A stretch of 64,000 nt of DNA, taken from the NCBI GenBank assembly GCA_003290165.1, contig QNQO01005797.1:372001-436000 (forward strand), read 5' to 3'. Positions 58,801 to 64,000 of this stretch are shown in pieces (the stretch's first letter is position 1; each line of letters begins with the position of its first letter). The notes under the pieces were generated by a model. It made no database searches, was not told the origin of the DNA, and saw only the letters and a program-made list of their open reading frames with translations. The position numbers were made by a program, and so were the translations under genes. This DNA is from Berberis thunbergii. Its lineage: Eukaryota; Streptophyta; Magnoliopsida; Ranunculales; Berberidaceae.

Positions 58801-59171
58801 TCATCAATAGTAGGTCAGTGGTACCCTGAGTTGAAGATTCTTGCAAGGCGGTTTTTTTTGCTTTAACTTGTTCCTTCAAAAGAATGAAAAAATAAAATAA
58901 ATCAGGACACAAATAATATTCAAACAACTACAAAGTAAATTAAGAATTGGGTATAAAAGACATCATTGAGCACATACCATATATTGTTCAGAACCATGCG
59001 TAGGTTTTCCATCCTTTCCAGTGTGACATGCAATCCATATGTCAGTGCGTGTGACTGGTTCCCCATCAGGGTTCTTCTCAACCTATATACTTGAAAGATT
59101 AGTCTCAGCCTATATAGTTAAATGGTATATAATATTGTACTAGTAGCTAGAAACTCAATTACCATTTCATA

Positions 59172-59803
59172 CTAGACTTCTGCAGCACTCTTTTGGCCAC
59201 CCCCCCCCCCCCCATACATACTTTGAAGCCTTTTGTTTTTTGCATTTTGGGCTCTAATTGCCTTCGCTTCAGGGGTGCTCTCATAGTGAACAAACTCCTT
59301 CCAATCCTCCTCTCTTACACCATTTGGAACATGCTTCTCTTGTTCCTCAATGGTAGGATACTTATCCAAATAATTCTTCCTAAGATCTGCCTTGAACCTT
59401 CTATAATATTCAGCCATTTTCAAATGCACACTCTTTTTCACATAATTTGGGATGTCGTATTCACGCTGCAAATAAGCCATTGAGACATAAGTTGAAAATA
59501 AAATAAGACATTATGAAAATCAATGATGTAAAATCTCACCTTGAGGCCATTCCACACATCCTCTTTGTAGTTGTCAGTAACATGGTGCCAACCCTTGAAT
59601 TTGATGGGCACAAGGGTTTCAACAAGCTTTCCAATGTTTTTATTGAAATTTCTAGCACCAGGTCCAACTGCTAAACCGTGGATGTTGAATTGTATGGTCT
59701 GTTTAACTTCAATGTCATCATTTGTAGATCTAGTGACATCAATGGTGGAGAGATTGCCGCGAGTACTATCCATTTCTATAAATGACAGTATAGTTATTAA
59801 CAA
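59172..59803 (-). CDS. CACTA TNPA/Ptta-type plant transposase, N-terminal part
   Basis: Frame 59438-59803 includes MDSTRGNLSTIDVTRSTNDD, GPGARNFNKNIGKLVETLVP and WHHVTDNYKEDVWNGLK. Frame 59172-59480 continues with YDIPNYVKKSVHLKMAEYYR, RFKADLRKNYLDKYPTIEEQ and EEDWKEFVHYESTPEAKAIR then AQNAKNKRLQSMY. This is the pattern of the plant transposase (Ptta/En/Spm) domain, the DNA-binding accessory protein of En/Spm elements that recognises subterminal repeats. The two frames are probably exons joined by splicing around 59470-59540. A 14-C homopolymer at about 59201-59214 gives a run of glycines and is a likely site of frame variation. Confidence 0.85.
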
Positions 59804-60054
59804 TTATCAAACAAAAAGAAATAAGAATCAACTATATACACCACATTTATAAATAATTTCCTTTCACAACATATCACCACAAATAGATTTTTATAAAGCA
59901 TTGGAAAAGCCAATCTGAATACATAGCTACAAAACTTCCATTTCCCAACTCAAAAGTCAAAATAAGAAACAAAGACAAAATATTTGGTCTCAACCAAAGA
60001 GGATGACTAAAATAGCATTAGAAATGCATCAACAAAATATTGTAGCATAGTCAA

Positions 60055-60657
60055 TTAAAATTCTAGTAAGCTCTTCAGGTTGGTGTTGTCTTTCAAGATG
60101 CTTTGATACACAGTGGGAATTCCCTTTTTATCGACATTAGTGTTCAAGCCTCTTTGAGTATGTAGAACTACGTGCCACCCGTCATTTGATTGATCTTTCG
60201 AATAAAATACCCCACTTGCTTCTTGAGCTAAAATGAATGGATCCTCTTCCACCATTCTTTTGTCTTTTAGCTTCGACAAGTTTATCATCTCATGGTTCCA
60301 AATTGGGTCCACCTTATATGCATTTTTCTTATTTTCCACTTTGACCCAATCACAATAGAAGACAGTTTCTTTGAAATCTATGTAGTCTAGCACCAGTATG
60401 TCTTTAACAACTCCATACCATTTGACTAGTTGGTCCTTTGGCTTCTTATCTTTCTTACTAGCAACAAAATGAGCAATGGCATCCATGGAGACACCACTAT
60501 CTTGTGTCACCAAACATTCATCCAAAGAACTTGTCGCAAATGTGAAACCATTTACACAATATTTGGATATCGGGTTGCCAAAAATTGTGGACCATTGGCT
60601 AACCTCCAAAGTGTGGTATTTGTTTCCCCAGCCTTCTCCAACTACATTGTAAAACAA
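60055..60657 (-). CDS. CACTA TNP2-type transposase, C-terminal DUF4216 region
   Basis: Frame reads KYCVNGFTFATSSLDECLVT, WYGVVKDILVLDYIDFKETV, FYCDWVKVENKKNAYKVDPI, DPFILAQEASGVFYSKDQSN and DGWHVVLHTQRG. This is the DUF4216 domain that ends plant CACTA TNP2-type transposase proteins. It is the last coding block of the large gene and is preceded by 60664-61217, which holds the linking exons. Confidence 0.85.
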   Translation of the reverse strand: MFYNVVGEGWGNKYHTLEVSQWSTIFGNPISKYCVNGFTFATSSLDECLVTQDSGVSMDAIAHFVASKKDKKPKDQLVKWYGVVKDILVLDYIDFKETVFYCDWVKVENKKNAYKVDPIWNHEMINLSKLKDKRMVEEDPFILAQEASGVFYSKDQSNDGWHVVLHTQRGLNTNVDKKGIPTVYQSILKDNTNLKSLLEF

Positions 60658-60663
60658 ATCATC

Positions 60664-61217
60664 TTAGAACTGAAATCTGAAAATAAAAAAAATTATATAT
60701 GTATATATATATATGAATAAATACACATTATAATATACCTCATCACACAACCAAGGAATAAAATCTGTAGCTTTCTCAACATTTTTCCTTGACCCTTTTT
60801 TTTTACTTTGTGTAGCCAACTCCATGCAATATTCATTGTATTTTCTGCACAAGTTACCATATTATCATAATTTTATATTTCTAGTTATAAAAAAAGACTA
60901 AAATATTATATATCTTACTCTTCCCAATCACTCGAATCAGCAAGTGCATTGAAAACCCATTTTCGAGCTTGTTTAAATTGTACATTATTTAGCATATAGT
61001 TTTTTCCTTTATCCAATGGTTTTTCATCGGCATACTCATCATCTACATCAAGCCACTCCTCTTGACTGTGTTTGTGAGTTCCGAACCGTGGCTTTCTCAT
61101 ATACTCCATGCAGTATGTAACAGATTCATCTACAAGGTATGATTCTGCTATTGATCCTTCTATGTATCTGAAATTTTTAGCATAGTCTTTGTATCGTTTC
61201 ATTAACCTATCAATCAT
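60664..61217 (-). CDS. CACTA TNP2-type transposase, exons between DUF4218 and DUF4216
   Basis: Frame 60915-61217 reads LMKRYKDYAKNFRYIEGSIA, ESYLVDESVTYCMEYMRKPR and LNNVQFKQARKWVFNALADS, sequence typical of the stretch after DUF4218 (GSIAE.Y...E...FCS.Y). Frame 60664-60852 adds RKYNEYCMELATQSKKKGSR. Short AT-rich introns separate these. A (TA)n-rich stretch lies at 60684-60712. Confidence 0.75.
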
Positions 61218-61289
61218 AAGTAAAATGATAAATTAGTATATAATATAATAAGATAACGTGATGACGTGCACTAAAATTAGAAAATTTAT

Positions 61290-62096
61290 TTACCGCTCAA
61301 AGGGATACATCCATCGATATCGAACTGGACCACCAAGCATCGCTTCCTCGGTTAGATGAGCCATGCAATGCACACTTATAACAAAGAATGAAGGCGGAAG
61401 CTCCTTTTCAAGGACACACATTGCCTCAATCACACCTTTGTGTGCCAACTGAAGATCTGTTTTGTTGATCACTTTAGCACATAAGATATTAAAGAATAAG
61501 CTAATTTTTTGAATAGCAATTCTTAAATCTTTATCCTTCTTGTCACGAAAAACATGTCTAAGCAAAACTGTAAGTAAAATTTGCATAATGACATGGTAAT
61601 CATGTGACTTCAGTCCTCTTAGCTCCAGGGGATTGCCAAGAACGCAATTACTCAACTTGGATGAAAATCCACTCGGCAATTTCAACTCTTTTAGTGTATT
61701 CATAAATACGTTTTTTTCTTTCTTGGTCAAGGCAAATGATGCTTTTGGCATTGAAGTTTTTCCCGTTTCATTGCCATGGCTCATCCAATATCTCTTATGA
61801 GTTCTCATGTCTTCCATATCTTTTCGAGCATTCTCACCATCCTTTGTTTTCTTAGAGAAATTCAACAATATGTTCAATAAGTGTTCAATGACATTCTTTT
61901 CAGTATGCATCACATCAATATTATGTCGTAGCTCAACAAACTTCCAGTACGGAAAATCAAATAAAATGGACCTTCTAGACCACGGTGGTGCAATGTTATT
62001 GGTTGGTTCATCATTGACGTTATCATTATCAACCATATTCTTGCGCTTTTGCCCACAAACCCTACCTTGTGTAGAACTACCTTCCAAAATTTCCAC
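61290..62096 (-). CDS. CACTA TNP2-type transposase, DUF4218 region
   Basis: Frame reads RHNIDVMHTEKNVIEHLLNI (part of the tnp2 core), then LGNPLELRGLKSHDYHVIMQ, ILLTVLLRHVF and ELPPSFFVISVHCMAHLTEE then AMLGGPVRYRWMYPFER. The ELPPSFFDIMVHL...E....GPV..RWMYP.ER pattern is the DUF4218 signature that follows the tnp2 catalytic core in CACTA transposases. The frame meets the upstream tnp2 frame at 62096, where a single frame change or short intron must lie. Confidence 0.9.
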   Translation of the reverse strand: MEILEGSSTQGRVCGQKRKNMVDNDNVNDEPTNNIAPPWSRRSILFDFPYWKFVELRHNIDVMHTEKNVIEHLLNILLNFSKKTKDGENARKDMEDMRTHKRYWMSHGNETGKTSMPKASFALTKKEKNVFMNTLKELKLPSGFSSKLSNCVLGNPLELRGLKSHDYHVIMQILLTVLLRHVFRDKKDKDLRIAIQKISLFFNILCAKVINKTDLQLAHKGVIEAMCVLEKELPPSFFVISVHCMAHLTEEAMLGGPVRYRWMYPFER

Positions 62097-63051
62097 TATC
62101 CTTCGTTCAACTTCTTCGCCAGATAACTGCGTGGAGCACGACGATGTTCAACATCTTTGTTGAATCCCTTGTCATCTCTAAACTTGTGTTTTGTAGGTAA
62201 AAAACATCGATGGCCTCTATAGCATATCTTCCGACTGTTTGAAAGACGTTCAGATTCTACATCATCAACACAAATAGGGCATGCATTATAACCATGAACA
62301 TTACAACCAGCTAGAGTCCCATAAGCAGGAAAGTCATGGATACCCCAAAACAACATTGCTTTCAATCGAAAACTGCTTTTAGTACACACATCCCAAGTCG
62401 AAACACCATCTGCCCACAATTCCTTCAACTCTTCTACTAATGGCTCCAGGTAAACATCAATATTCTTTCCGGGTGCTTTTGGCCCTAATATTAACAAGGT
62501 TAACAAACAAAACTCCTTTTTCATGCATAAAGAAGGTGAAAGATTCAAAGGTGCTATTATTACTGGCCAACAACTATAAGCATTACTTAGATTTCCACGT
62601 GGGTTAAAACCATCAGTCGATATTGCAAGTCTCAAATTCCTACTATCAGAGGCAAACTCTGGCCATCTCATATTTGTTAAAGTCCATTGTGCTGAATCAC
62701 ATGGATGTCTCATCAAATTCCCATCTGAACAAGCATCCTTGTGCCAAGTCATTGCTTCACCAATCCACGGTATGCTAAAAAATCTTTTCAACCTTGAAAT
62801 CAATGGAAAATACTTTACAACCTTTTTAACTTCTTTCCTGTATACCTTGCCGGAGTCGTTGTCATCAACATCCACACAAACCTTATACCTACGCTCCCCA
62901 CATTTTGGACAACCAACCAGACCCTCATATTCTTTCCAATAGAGTATGCATGTATTGTCTTACATTCCATCCCCATATCTTTAATTGTGGTTTTCATGTT
63001 TGGGTAGTTATCTGGCAAATTACAATCATCCGGCAATAAGGTTTTAGCCAT
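62096..63051 (-). CDS. CACTA TNP2-type transposase, catalytic tnp2 region
   Basis: Frame 62815-63051 has LLPDDCNLPDNYPNMKTTIK and the start of a zinc-ribbon area. Frame 62096-62875 continues with FPLISRLKRFFSIPWIGEAM, DGNLMRHPCDSAQWTLTNMR, LAISTDGFNPRGNLSNAYSC, WPVIIAPLNLSPSLCMKKEF, GPKAPGKNIDVYLEPLVEEL and GIHDFPAYGTLAGCNVHGYN then ACPICV. This is the transposase family tnp2 domain (RNase H-like catalytic fold). The STDGFNP Asp is a known conserved residue of this family. The break between the two frames near 62850-62900 suggests a frameshift or misread base. Confidence 0.9.
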
Positions 63052-63242
63052 TTTAACAACATCGTCACACTATTACCACTCCAACTAAAACGAGTCTTGA
63101 AATTCTGCAATTCAATAATGGTGGACAACATGGTCTTATCCTTAGGACACCCATTGTACAAAGGCACAGTCGCTTTTTCCTTCTACTTTTGATACTTCTT
63201 GTTCATAACTGTCTCAAGTTCACGAGAAAGTTCCGGACCACC
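63052..63242 (-). other. Linker of the TNP2 gene with a frame break
   Basis: Region between the transposase-associated domain and the tnp2 core. On the minus strand LYNGCPKDKTMLSTIIELQN-like wording can be made out around 63100-63160 but is interrupted. It is part of the same transposase gene. Confidence 0.5.
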
Positions 63243-63707
63243 TTATGGATTACCGCCAAAACATTCTTCGACAGTGTCATTCAAGTCATTTATCCCATCA
63301 TCAGCCTCCACAGTTTGCATGTTGAGGAATACATCATCAACTAGCTCGCTCATCCTAGGATATTCACAGACATCATCAGGTTCAACCACTTCTGTCATAG
63401 GTACACCAATCACATGCTTGTTTATATTCTCTCCATGATGTATCCACGTGACATAATTGGTATCAATGCCATGGCTTAACAAATGAACACCTATGTCGTC
63501 AACACTAATGTTTCCCCTCGAGTTCCTACATCGAACACATGGGCAAGGAAAAAGACTCTCTCCATTTGCATTATCCTCAACAAACTGTTGGAATTGTCTA
63601 ACGCCGTTTATATACATTGCACTTCCCCGTTTGTTCATCCATGACTTGTCTAAAGGAATTGTTGACATTTCTACACACAAAAAAATTAAAAGATTAACTT
63701 TAGTCAT
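63243..63707 (-). CDS. CACTA TNP2-type transposase, N-terminal transposase-associated zinc domain
   Basis: Frame reads MSTIPLDKSWMNKRGSAMYI (natural start at about 63671), NGVRQFQQFVEDNANGESLF, PCPCVRCRNSRGNISVDDIG and VHLLSHGIDTNYVTWIHHGE. The DRSWM...R....Y..GV..F..FA......I.CPC..C.N pattern with HL...GF...Y..W..HGE is the transposase-associated domain that opens plant CACTA TNP2 proteins. An acidic linker with DDVCEYPRMSELVDDVFLNM follows. Confidence 0.92.
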   Translation of the reverse strand: MTKVNLLIFLCVEMSTIPLDKSWMNKRGSAMYINGVRQFQQFVEDNANGESLFPCPCVRCRNSRGNISVDDIGVHLLSHGIDTNYVTWIHHGENINKHVIGVPMTEVVEPDDVCEYPRMSELVDDVFLNMQTVEADDGINDLNDTVEECFGGNP

Positions 63708-64000
63708 TGACCAAAGGAATCTAAATTGCTAAATTTCTTGAAAATCATTGACCAATCTAACTTTAGACATTTCTACCCTATACAATGTTTCATTGACCTT
63801 CTTTCTACATTCCCAATCCAACTCAATTACTTGAGTTACATTGGATCTCCTATCCAAACTAATTGTTTCTAAAATACCACAATCAAGCTTATTGCTGATC
63901 TTAGAAAAGACAAAATAAAAATATATAAGGACAAACTAACAAAGTACAAAACTACAACTGATCTTAGATAATGGATTGGAGCAGATCAGACTATAATCTG
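63708..64000 (-). other. Upstream part of the element C transposase gene
   Basis: AT-rich, presumably the promoter/leader side of the TNP2 gene. The 5' subterminal repeats and terminus of element C are not reached before the window ends. Confidence 0.4.

Overview
The window is plant nuclear DNA, most likely from a eudicot. The reasons are an extensin-type cell-wall gene end, an intronless P-class PPR gene, exon/intron fragments of nuclear genes for chloroplast and cytosolic proteins with GT-AG splice sites, and a dense nest of plant LTR retrotransposons, a LINE, MITE-like elements and CACTA (En/Spm) DNA transposons. There is no prokaryotic, organellar or CRISPR content. All identifications are from reading translations; no database search was run.

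Layout. 1-486 is the 3' end of a leucine-rich-repeat-extensin-like gene. 1581-3797 (-) is a full PPR gene. 3.9-4.1 kb holds a compact hairpin. 6.0-10.7 kb (-) is a decayed Ty3/gypsy element. About 11.2-19.7 kb (+) is a CACTA element (here element A) made mostly of captured host exons: eIF5A, MDAR, a CHR12-like SNF2 ATPase, an AMP1-like carboxypeptidase, ACBP4/5 and a folate-biopterin transporter. It abuts the 3' half of a Ty1/copia element (19.7-23.1 kb). 23.5-25.3 kb is a LINE remnant split by a hAT-like MITE. 25.4-27.0 kb is a foldback element with 9-bp target duplications. 28.0-28.65 kb is a smaller TIR element. 29727-38296 is a complete CACTA element (element B) with CCT target duplications. 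It carries fragments of ClpB3, proteasome PBA1, the DiT1 malate translocator and an almost complete glucose-6-phosphate 1-epimerase gene. 38.7-39.55 kb is a gypsy-type gag-like fragment fused to a truncated copia (39.55-43.27 kb, -). 43979-50474 is a full-length copia with ~1-kb LTRs and GTTTA target duplications. 51257-52632 is the 5' part of another copia, interrupted at 52633 by a third CACTA (element C). Element C runs past the end of the window and encodes TNP2-type and TNPA/Ptta-type transposase proteins on the minus strand, with RPL7 and PUR3 fragments between the transposase genes and its 3' end.

How it fits together. The three CACTA elements share the terminal motif CACTACACCAAAA and subterminal arrays of a palindromic CCACGG...CCGTGG motif. 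A and B also share a ~320-bp CTGC-rich internal module. Element C has the transposase genes; A and B show none and may depend on such a source. Aligning the elements by their 3' ends puts all twelve recognised host fragments in the same (sense) orientation as the transposase. The fragments are multi-exonic and mostly keep splice sites. This coordinated gene capture by one CACTA family is the most interesting content of the window.
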